Source: Thermoanaerobaculia bacterium
Lineage (GTDB): Bacteria; Acidobacteriota; Thermoanaerobaculia; UBA5066
Length of the DNA: 5,195 nucleotides
Assembly: GCA_017999215.1 (NCBI GenBank)
Contig: JAGOBQ010000331.1
Span: 1-5,195 of the forward strand
Reading direction: 5' to 3'
The position numbers and the translations under genes are program-made. The notes under the pieces are model-generated. The model was not told the DNA's origin. It searched no databases and was given only the letters and a program-made list of their open reading frames with translations. This document shows, in pieces, positions 1 through 5,195 of this stretch; position 1 is the first letter of the stretch, and the number at the start of each line of letters is the position of its first letter.

Positions 1-1
1 T

Positions 2-454
2 CCCTGGCTGACGGTCCGAACGCAGATCGCCCTGGGCCTCTTCTTCGTCGTCGCGGCGCTCCCGAAGATCGCCGATCCGCCCGGCTTCGCGCACATGGTC
101 TACAACTACAAGATGGTCCCGGGCCCGCTCGTGAACGCGATGGCGCTCGTCCTCCCGTGGGCGGAGCTGCTGATGGGCGTTGCGCTCATCGCCGGGATCT
201 GGCGGAAGACGGCGGCCGCGCTCGTCGGGGTCCTCCTCGTCGTCTTTATCGTGGCGATCTCGTTCAACCTCCTCCGCGGGAACGCCATCGACTGCGGCTG
301 CTTCGACGTGGCGGCCGCGAACCTGACCCGGGAGGAACGGTTCCGGGACATGTGGATCGTCCTCCTCCGGGACGTCGGGATGCTCCTCCTCGTGACCCAG
401 GGGCTTTTCGGGGCTCGCCGCGTCGAGACGGAGGGCGAAGCCGCCGCGATCTGA
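2..454 (+). CDS. DoxX/MauE-family redox-associated membrane protein (5' partial)
   Basis: This is the last 150 codons of a small integral membrane protein; the frame is already open at base 2, so the true start lies upstream. An ATG at 95 is internal: the residues before it (first helix, then LPKIADPPGF) match the conserved N-terminal part of the family, so that ATG is not the start. Counting from base 2, four hydrophobic segments lie at about residues 8-24, 45-66, 70-90 and 116-134. After helix 3 comes IDCGCF, with Cys98 and Cys100, the hallmark of MauE/DoxX-like proteins. MauE is needed for methylamine dehydrogenase maturation, and relatives are thought to pass electrons or disulfides across the membrane with thioredoxin-like partners. 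The exact role here is unknown; partners such as a rhodanese or TlpA-like protein would have to lie upstream. The C-terminus is short and charged. Only about 10-20 N-terminal residues are probably missing. Family assignment is good; function is inferred. Confidence 0.82.
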   Translation, partial: PWLTVRTQIALGLFFVVAALPKIADPPGFAHMVYNYKMVPGPLVNAMALVLPWAELLMGVALIAGIWRKTAAALVGVLLVVFIVAISFNLLRGNAIDCGCFDVAAANLTREERFRDMWIVLLRDVGMLLLVTQGLFGARRVETEGEAAAI

Positions 455-488
455 GCCGGGTGTCGGCGCACCGCCGCCGTTCCCGGCT
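454..488 (+). terminator. Hairpin just after the MauE-like gene, possible weak terminator
   Basis: AGCCGGG (454-460) is the exact reverse complement of CCCGGCT (482-488), giving a 7-bp GC-rich stem. Within its loop, CGGCG (464-468) can pair with CGCCG (472-476). The stem begins at the last base of the TGA stop. There is no T-run after it, so it is not a classical intrinsic terminator. It could be a factor-dependent end, an mRNA-stabilising structure, or chance in GC-rich DNA. Confidence 0.3.
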
Positions 489-493
489 ATGAT
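488..493 (+). promoter_or_regulatory. Possible -10 element (TATGAT) before the GAF/GGDEF gene
   Basis: TATGAT differs by one base from the sigma70-type TATAAT and is one of the few AT-rich hexamers in this part of the window. It lies 35 bases before the GTG at 529, which would give a leader of roughly 29 nucleotides. No convincing -35 box is visible 16-18 bases upstream, where the DNA is GC-rich. The element overlaps the last base of the preceding hairpin. This is a weak call from pattern only. Confidence 0.3.
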
Positions 494-512
494 TCGGACC
501 CGAGCAATCTCC

Positions 513-516
513 GGAG
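513..516 (+). promoter_or_regulatory. Ribosome binding site for the GTG start at 529
   Basis: GGAG lies 12 bases before the GTG, slightly longer than ideal spacing. It supports the start because the frame is closed by an in-frame TGA at 490-492 and the GTG at 529 is the first possible start codon after that stop. Confidence 0.5.
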
Positions 517-528
517 AACGTTGCCGCC

Positions 529-3021
529 GTGCCGACCGCCCGTGACCTCGCCCTCCTGAAGGCGTTCGACGCCGTCCTCGCCGAGGGCCGGTTCCTCGAC
601 GAGTCGATCGGCGCCGCCCTCGACCCGGCGCTCCGCTTCTGCGACGCCGTCGCGGCCGCGCTCCCCCCGGCCGGCGGCGCCCCGCCGATGAGCCGCGCCG
701 GCACCTCGATCGTGTCGACGGCGGCCGAGCAGCGGCTCGCCCGGGCGCTCGAGAACCTCCTCTCCGAGGGGCGCGACGGGCGGGTCGCCGAGTCGGGCCT
801 CGTCTTCCTCGGCGCCGCCGTGAAGACGGGCGAGCAGGTGAGCGGCGCGTTCGGCGTGGCGCTCGCGCAATCGGCGGGAAAGGGCGTGGAGGTCGACGAC
901 GGGATCCGCGAGTTCGCCCGGATCCTCGGCCGGATCCTCGAGCGCGAGCGGAGCGTGGCGACGCTCGTGAAGCGCCGCGAGGAAGCCGTCGCGCTCTTCG
1001 AGCTCGCCTCCGGCGCGCTCCACACGCTGAACGCCGACGAGGTCGTCCGGCTCACCGCGGCCTCGCTCCAGCGCCAGCTGGAATTCGACCAGGTGCGCGC
1101 CTGGCGCTATCACCCCGAGAAGGGGGAGGTCGAGAGCATCCTCGCCCAGGGAACTTCTCCCGGCACGACCGGCGGGTTCGTCCCGGGCCGGCGCCTGCCG
1201 ATCGGCGACGACGAGATCCTCGTCCGGGCGCTCGCCGCGCACGGCCCCGCCTTCGACGACGACGCCGGCGACGACAGCAAGGGCCCGCGGCGCAAGCGCC
1301 GCCTCGCGATCCCGATCGAGCAGGGAGAGACCGTTTTCGGCTTCCTGACGATGTCGCGGCGCGGGGCGTTCGTCCTGACCGCGCAGGAAATGCGCCTCGT
1401 GAAGGAGCTCGCCCGCCTCGCCGCGGGAGCCCTCGAGCGGGCGCGCCTCATCGAGGTGGAGCGGCGGACGGCCGAGCACGTCACGTTCGTCAACCGGGTC
1501 CACGCGGCGCTCTCCGGGCTGAACGACCTCGAGACGATCCTCGCGAAGGCCGTCGAGGAGACGGGCGCCGGCCTCGCCCTCGACCTCTGCGTCATGCAGG
1601 TCCGCTCCTTCGACGGGGGGCGGCCTCCCTCGAGCGTCTGGACGCCCGACGGAGGGAGCGCTCCGGCCGTCGAAGGAGCGGTCCCGCGTGCGCTCGTCGA
1701 CCGCCTCGCCGACCCGGACGCCTCGGTCCTCCTCTCCGACGTCGCGCTCGACGCGGACGGTCCGACGCTCGTCCCGGTCCCGGGTGCGGCGAAGGAGCTC
1801 CCGCGCCCCCTCGGCCTCGTCGCGGTCCCGCTCGTGTCACACGGGGAGTTCCTCGGCGTCCTGGCCGGCGTGGGCGCCGGTCGGCCGTGGGCCTTCGACC
1901 CGCCGCTCCTGCGCGCCTTCCAGGCCGTCGCGGCGGAGGCCTCCCACGCGGTCACGTCCGCGCGCCTGCTGCAGCGCGAGCGCGACTCGTACCGCTTCCT
2001 CGACCGCCTTCGGGAGGTCGGACGCGCGTTCGCGACCACCTTCGACGGTCCGCGCATCAAGCACGCCCTCTGCGAGCACGCCGTCTCGCTCCTCGCCGGA
2101 GAGAGCGCTCTCTTCTGGGACGTCGACGCCCAGACGAAGTCGCTGCGGGTCCTCGCCCAGGGCGGGAGCGACCCGTCCGGGGACGCCGCACGGCACGTCC
2201 CGACCGAGAGCTCCGGGCACCCGGTCGTCCGCGCCTGGGCCGAGAAGTCGCTGATCCTCGTCGACGAGGCGGAGATCGGGACGCTCTACCCGGGCGGCGG
2301 CGCGACCAGCGGGCTCCGGGCCATCGCGGCGCCGCTCCTCTTCCAGGACGAGCAGATCGGCGTCCTCACGTTCGCCTTCCGCTCGCCGGGGGGGCCGTGG
2401 CCCGCCGAGCTCGCGGGCCGGCTCTCGCTCCTCGCCGACACCGCTGCGGTCGCGCTCCACAACTCGCGGCTCATGAAGATCATCGAGCAGCAGACCGAGC
2501 GGGACGGCGCCACCGGCCTCTACAACCAGGGGGCGATCGTCAAGAGGCTGGAGTCGGAGATGAAGCGCGCGGAGCGGAGCGGCCTGCCGCTCTCGGTCGC
2601 CCACGTGAGGATCGACGGGCTGGACGAGGCCGCGCGACGCTTCGGGATGCCGTACGGGGACGCCCTCCTTCCGAAGATCGCCGCCCAGCTCGTCCGCGCG
2701 ACGCGGTCGGTGAACATCGTCGGCCGGGGGAAGGGCGACCGCTTCTGGATCCTGATCTTCGACGCCGACAAGCCGACGGCGCAGCGGGCGGCCGAGGCGA
2801 TCGCGAAGAACTTCGCCTCGTTCCGCGACACGCGCCTCGAGGCGACCGGCCTTCGCTTCTCCCTGACGCTCGGCCTCGCCGCCTACCCCGAGGACGCCTT
2901 CGACACCGCGAGCCTCCTCTCGCGCGCCGAGGAGGCGCTCGACGACGCCGCGCGCGGAGGCCCCGGCTCGATCGCCCTCTGGGGCGCGCTCGCCGGGGCG
3001 GACGTGGCCGACCCGCTCTAG
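529..3021 (+). CDS. Multi-GAF sensor protein with degenerate GGDEF domain
   Basis: This is a complete 830-residue protein starting at GTG and ending with TAG. No signal peptide or membrane helix is visible, so it is probably cytoplasmic. Domains in order: residues 88-142 resemble the back half of a GAF domain (LVFLGAAVKTG, then a helix); GAF1 is about 151-305, GAF2 about 318-480, and GAF3 about 488-650. Each GAF carries the typical 'APL...GVL' strand pair (for example 601-613) and ends in a helix that links to the next domain. A GGDEF fold follows at about 655-818, opening with DGATGLYN (659-666). Active GGDEF domains make cyclic-di-GMP from two GTP. Here the signature is KGDRF (735-739), the guanine-binding Asn is Ala702, the inhibitory-site RxxD is RSVN (726-729), and the Lys and Arg of ALYxAKxxGRN are Ala808 and Pro812. 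Asp696, Asp711 and Asp737 remain. I infer an inactive cyclase that works as a receptor, scaffold or dimerisation module. The GAF ligands cannot be read from sequence. A Ser/Thr kinase gene follows 110 bases downstream. Confidence 0.92.
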   Translation: MPTARDLALLKAFDAVLAEGRFLDESIGAALDPALRFCDAVAAALPPAGGAPPMSRAGTSIVSTAAEQRLARALENLLSEGRDGRVAESGLVFLGAAVKTGEQVSGAFGVALAQSAGKGVEVDDGIREFARILGRILERERSVATLVKRREEAVALFELASGALHTLNADEVVRLTAASLQRQLEFDQVRAWRYHPEKGEVESILAQGTSPGTTGGFVPGRRLPIGDDEILVRALAAHGPAFDDDAGDDSKGPRRKRRLAIPIEQGETVFGFLTMSRRGAFVLTAQEMRLVKELARLAAGALERARLIEVERRTAEHVTFVNRVHAALSGLNDLETILAKAVEETGAGLALDLCVMQVRSFDGGRPPSSVWTPDGGSAPAVEGAVPRALVDRLADPDASVLLSDVALDADGPTLVPVPGAAKELPRPLGLVAVPLVSHGEFLGVLAGVGAGRPWAFDPPLLRAFQAVAAEASHAVTSARLLQRERDSYRFLDRLREVGRAFATTFDGPRIKHALCEHAVSLLAGESALFWDVDAQTKSLRVLAQGGSDPSGDAARHVPTESSGHPVVRAWAEKSLILVDEAEIGTLYPGGGATSGLRAIAAPLLFQDEQIGVLTFAFRSPGGPWPAELAGRLSLLADTAAVALHNSRLMKIIEQQTERDGATGLYNQGAIVKRLESEMKRAERSGLPLSVAHVRIDGLDEAARRFGMPYGDALLPKIAAQLVRATRSVNIVGRGKGDRFWILIFDADKPTAQRAAEAIAKNFASFRDTRLEATGLRFSLTLGLAAYPEDAFDTASLLSRAEEALDDAARGGPGSIALWGALAGADVADPL

Positions 3022-3035
3022 CGGCAGCGGAAGGG

Positions 3036-3055
3036 GCCGGCCGGAGCCGGCCGGA
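3036..3055 (+). repeat. Perfect tandem 10-mer (GCCGGCCGGA x2) with hairpin potential
   Basis: GCCGGCCGGA occurs twice back to back at 3036-3045 and 3046-3055, starting 14 bases after the TAG of the GAF/GGDEF gene. Because CCGGCC is complementary to GGCCGG, bases 3037-3042 can pair with 3049-3054 around a six-base loop. There is no T-run afterwards, so termination of the upstream gene here would have to be weak or factor-dependent. It may also be a simple slippage repeat. Confidence 0.45.
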
Positions 3056-3104
3056 TCGCCCGGATGCGTGACGCGGTTCGCATTCGAAGGCGTCCCGATG
3101 GTCG

Positions 3105-3110
3105 TATCCT
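3105..3110 (+). promoter_or_regulatory. Possible -10 element (TATCCT) before the kinase gene
   Basis: TATCCT lies 21 bases before the ATG at 3132 in an otherwise GC-rich gap, which would give a leader of about 15 nucleotides. A poor -35-like TTCGAA sits at 3083-3088, 16 bases upstream. It resembles the TATGAT before the preceding gene in position and surroundings (both are followed within a few bases by TTCG). This is weak, pattern-only evidence that the kinase can be transcribed on its own. Confidence 0.27.
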
Positions 3111-3122
3111 CTTCGCCGAAAC

Positions 3123-3126
3123 GAGG
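3123..3126 (+). promoter_or_regulatory. Ribosome binding site for the kinase ATG at 3132
   Basis: GAGG ends five bases before the ATG, which is good Shine-Dalgarno spacing. It selects this ATG over the GTG two codons downstream. The chosen start places the conserved GRYRLLE beginning of the kinase fold at residues 10-16, as is usual for bacterial Hanks-type kinases. Confidence 0.7.
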
Positions 3127-3131
3127 ACGCC

Positions 3132-5195
3132 ATGGCCGTGACACCTGGAACCCTCCTGGGCCGCTATCGCCTCCTCGAGCGCGCGGGCACCGGCGGCATG
3201 TCGGAAGTCTGGCGAGCCGAGGACCAGACCCTCCATCGCACCGTCGCGGTAAAGGTCATCCACGACCCGATTGCGGCGGACCCGACGTTCGCCGAGCGGT
3301 TCCTCCGCGAGGCGCGCCTCGTGGCGGGGCTCGAGCACCCGAACATCCTCGCCGTCTACGACTTCGGGACGGCGCCCCTCGAGGGGAAGGAGGTCTCGTA
3401 CCTCGTCATGCCCCTCGTCTCCGGCGGCTCCCTCAAGGAGCGGATCACCGGGCCGGTCCCTCCCGCGCGGGCCGTGCCGTGGCTCGCGGCGATCGCCGCC
3501 GCGCTCGACCACGCTCACGCCAAGGGGATCCTCCACCGCGACGTGAAGCCGGGGAACGTCCTCCTCGACACCTCGGGCCGGCCGCTGCTCGCCGACTTCG
3601 GCCTCGCCCGCAGCGCCGACTCCGTCTCGGGGCTGACGGCGACCGGCACCGTCATGGGGACGCCGTCGTACATGGCGCCGGAGCAGGCGATGGGGAAGGC
3701 CCTCGACGCGCGGGCCGACCAGTACGCCCTTGCCTGCATCGCGTTCGAGATGCTGACGGGGCGGGTGCCGTTCAAGGCCGACACGCCGCTCGGCGTCCTC
3801 CACCAGCACGTCAGCGTCCCGCCGGAGCCGGTGACGTCCTTCGTCGGCGGCCTTCCGCCGGGCGTGGACGACGTCCTGACGCGCGCCCTCGCCAAGGACG
3901 CCTGGCGGCGCTACGGGAGCTGCACCGAGCTCGTCGAAGCGCTCGCGGAGGTCTTCGGCCTCTCGCTCGGCTCGCCGGTCGCCGCCTCAGCGCCGGTCCG
4001 GGCGGTGCCCCCGCCCCCGCCCGGAGCGCCGACGATCCACGGCGCCCCGACGGTCCTCGAGACGGGAGGCGCGCGCGCGGCGGCCGACCTGCCGACCGTC
4101 GCGACGGCGGGAGCCGGAGTCGTGGCGGCGGCGGGGATCTCCAGCCCCGACACGGCGATGGCCGCGGCCGCCTCGATGCCTCCTCCTCCGCCCGCGGCCC
4201 CCGCGAAGCCGGGGAAGAGTCCCGCGCTCCTCGCCGCGGCGGGCGTCCTCGGTGTGGTGATCCTCGGGGGAGGCGGATGGCTCGCCTGGTCCCGGCTCGG
4301 CCGGGACGCCGGGCCGACCGCCCCGAACGGGGAGCCGGCGGCGCTCGCGAACCTGGGATCGGAGACGGCTCCCTCCGCTGCGGCCACGACTGAGGCGGCG
4401 GCCTCCACCGGCGCGCCTTCCGAGGTCTTCGGAAGCGCCGGGAACGGGACGCCTTCGACGGCCGGCTCCGATTCCGCACCGGTCGCGCCGGGCGCCGAGC
4501 CGCCCACGAGCGTCCCGGCCGAGGAGAGCCGTCCGATGGGCCAGGTGGCCGAGCAGCCCTCCGGCGCCGCGGCGAGCCCCGACACGTTCGCGGGCAAGGA
4601 CCGCAAGGGGGCGGCGGACTCGGGCAGCGCGCTCTCGAAGCTCGAGGCCGGATCGCGGGACGCCGGAGCGGTCGTATCGGCCGACCCGTCGCTGCCGCGC
4701 CGCGAGGCGCTCGTCGACGGGGGGCAGTGGTCGCTCGACACGCGCGTGGAGGGGGCCTACCGCGCCCTCGACACGACGCGGACGAAGGGGACGCTGACGC
4801 GAGAAGCCCTCGCGGAGGCGGGCGGCATCGCTCGCGAGATCGCCTCCACGAGCGACGAGCCGGAGGCCCGCTTCATCGACCTCTACACGCGGGCCGGGAG
4901 CGCGTTCCTCAACGGCGACAACGCCACGGCGTGGCAGCAGCTGCACGAGGCGTTCCGCGTCGACCAGTCGGGCGCGGCGGGGGGCCGGGTCCTCCGGTTC
5001 GTCCGGCGCGTGATGAAGGGGAAAGGGATGAACCCGGGCCCCGACGCGAACTGGATCCTCGGCCTCGCCTTCGGAGACGTCCGCGGCGATCTGGACGAGG
5101 AGCTCGCCGCGGCGGCCGAACGGGCTCCGGGGAACCGTGCGGTCCGGGTCGCCCGGGCGCTTCGCGCCGTCGAGGTCCGGGACGGGCGCCGGGCC
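3132..5195 (+). CDS. Membrane-anchored Hanks-type serine/threonine protein kinase (3' partial)
   Basis: The frame is open for 688 codons to the window edge with no stop, so the C-terminus is missing. The kinase domain covers about residues 12-275 and looks fully active. It has a glycine loop GTGGMSEV (19-26), ATP lysine Lys41 in VAVK, helix-C Glu60, catalytic loop HRDVKPGN (135-142) with Asp137 and Asn142, DFG at 155-157, an activation loop with Thr169, Thr171 and Thr173, GTPSYMAPE (176-184), Asp196 and closing Arg260. The Arg before Asp137 marks an RD kinase, usually switched on by activation-loop autophosphorylation. Residues 276-363 are a Pro/Ala/Thr-rich linker with five-Pro runs at 293-297 and 350-354. 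One membrane helix lies at about 364-386, so the kinase domain should face the cytoplasm and the rest the periplasm or exterior. Residues 390-500 are low-complexity Ala/Ser/Pro/Gly. From about 530 the protein is helical, and 580-612 looks like a TPR-type helix pair. I see no PASTA repeats. The substrate is unknown; the GAF/GGDEF neighbour is a candidate by position only. Confidence 0.95.
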   Translation, partial: MAVTPGTLLGRYRLLERAGTGGMSEVWRAEDQTLHRTVAVKVIHDPIAADPTFAERFLREARLVAGLEHPNILAVYDFGTAPLEGKEVSYLVMPLVSGGSLKERITGPVPPARAVPWLAAIAAALDHAHAKGILHRDVKPGNVLLDTSGRPLLADFGLARSADSVSGLTATGTVMGTPSYMAPEQAMGKALDARADQYALACIAFEMLTGRVPFKADTPLGVLHQHVSVPPEPVTSFVGGLPPGVDDVLTRALAKDAWRRYGSCTELVEALAEVFGLSLGSPVAASAPVRAVPPPPPGAPTIHGAPTVLETGGARAAADLPTVATAGAGVVAAAGISSPDTAMAAAASMPPPPPAAPAKPGKSPALLAAAGVLGVVILGGGGWLAWSRLGRDAGPTAPNGEPAALANLGSETAPSAAATTEAAASTGAPSEVFGSAGNGTPSTAGSDSAPVAPGAEPPTSVPAEESRPMGQVAEQPSGAAASPDTFAGKDRKGAADSGSALSKLEAGSRDAGAVVSADPSLPRREALVDGGQWSLDTRVEGAYRALDTTRTKGTLTREALAEAGGIAREIASTSDEPEARFIDLYTRAGSAFLNGDNATAWQQLHEAFRVDQSGAAGGRVLRFVRRVMKGKGMNPGPDANWILGLAFGDVRGDLDEELAAAAERAPGNRAVRVARALRAVEVRDGRRA

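Noticed and set aside
95..454. The ATG at 95 as the true start of the MauE-like protein
   Set aside because: The codons from 2 to 94 encode the family's first membrane helix and the LPKIADP segment in the same frame, so the protein begins upstream of the window.
487..1503. A 338-codon - strand frame opposite the start of the GAF/GGDEF gene
   Set aside because: It is rich in Arg, Glu and Gly without any family pattern, and it would run against all three supported genes. It is treated as a shadow of the + strand codons.
2701..2748. An active diguanylate cyclase call for the C-terminal domain
   Set aside because: The signature is KGDRF and the inhibitory-site Asp is Asn729. Together with Ala702, Ala808 and Pro812, this makes catalysis unlikely.
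1837..3144. A 435-codon - strand reading frame antisense to the GAF/GGDEF gene
   Set aside because: Its composition is low-complexity Arg/Gly/Glu/Val, with no recognisable fold or plausible ribosome site. The + strand frame here carries clear GAF and GGDEF landmarks. Long antisense frames are expected in DNA this GC-rich.
4008..4200. Poly-Pro and Ala-rich stretches in the kinase as a frameshift or pseudogene sign
   Set aside because: Such linkers between a Hanks kinase domain and its membrane helix are common in high-GC bacteria, and the frame continues cleanly into a membrane helix and a helical domain.
3068..4393. A 441-codon + strand reading frame overlapping the kinase gene
   Set aside because: It is Arg/Pro/Gly-rich with no domain pattern and is out of frame with the kinase, whose frame (starting at 3132) shows every catalytic motif and stays open to the window end. 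It is a GC-driven shadow.
3987..4946. Overlapping long - strand frames opposite the kinase linker and outer region (including 3911-4741)
   Set aside because: They mirror the Ala/Pro/Gly-rich low-complexity codons of the kinase and have no motif of their own. The kinase frame is continuous through the region.

Overview
The window is a 5195-base, very GC-rich stretch of bacterial chromosome. By eye it is well above 65% GC, third codon positions are almost all G or C, Leu is mostly CTC, and Gly is often GGG. Three genes all read on the + strand, with short gaps (74 and 110 bases) and no mobile element, CRISPR array or RNA gene that I can see. The codon style, together with a Pro/Ala-rich single-pass Ser/Thr kinase and a multi-GAF regulator, would fit a high-GC soil or sediment lineage such as Acidobacteriota (Thermoanaerobaculia-like) or Myxococcota. 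That placement is an impression, not a proof.

Layout: (1) 2-454 is the 3' part of a four-helix DoxX/MauE-type membrane protein with the family's Asp-Cys-Gly-Cys-Phe redox motif; its start lies outside the window. (2) 455-528 is a short gap with a hairpin, a possible -10 element (TATGAT) and a GGAG ribosome site. (3) 529-3021 is a complete 830-residue soluble signalling protein. It has a partial GAF-like N-terminus, three GAF domains joined by helical linkers, and a C-terminal GGDEF fold whose active-site and I-site residues are mostly replaced (KGDRF instead of GGDEF). (4) 3022-3131 is a gap with a perfect tandem 10-mer that can also fold as a hairpin, a weak -10-like TATCCT and a strong ribosome site. 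(5) 3132-5195 is a Hanks-type Ser/Thr protein kinase with an intact catalytic domain, a Pro/Thr-rich juxtamembrane segment, one membrane helix and an outward-facing C-terminal region. It runs off the window with no stop.

The GAF/pseudo-GGDEF protein and the membrane kinase are adjacent and co-directional. They may belong to one signalling unit (ligand sensing by GAF, phosphorylation by the kinase), but only proximity supports this, and each gene may have its own promoter. The MauE-type gene is probably functionally separate and more likely belongs with genes upstream of the window. The most unusual point is the heavily degenerated GGDEF domain, which suggests a receptor or scaffold rather than a cyclic-di-GMP synthase. 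I do not see convincing evidence for a wholly new type of system.
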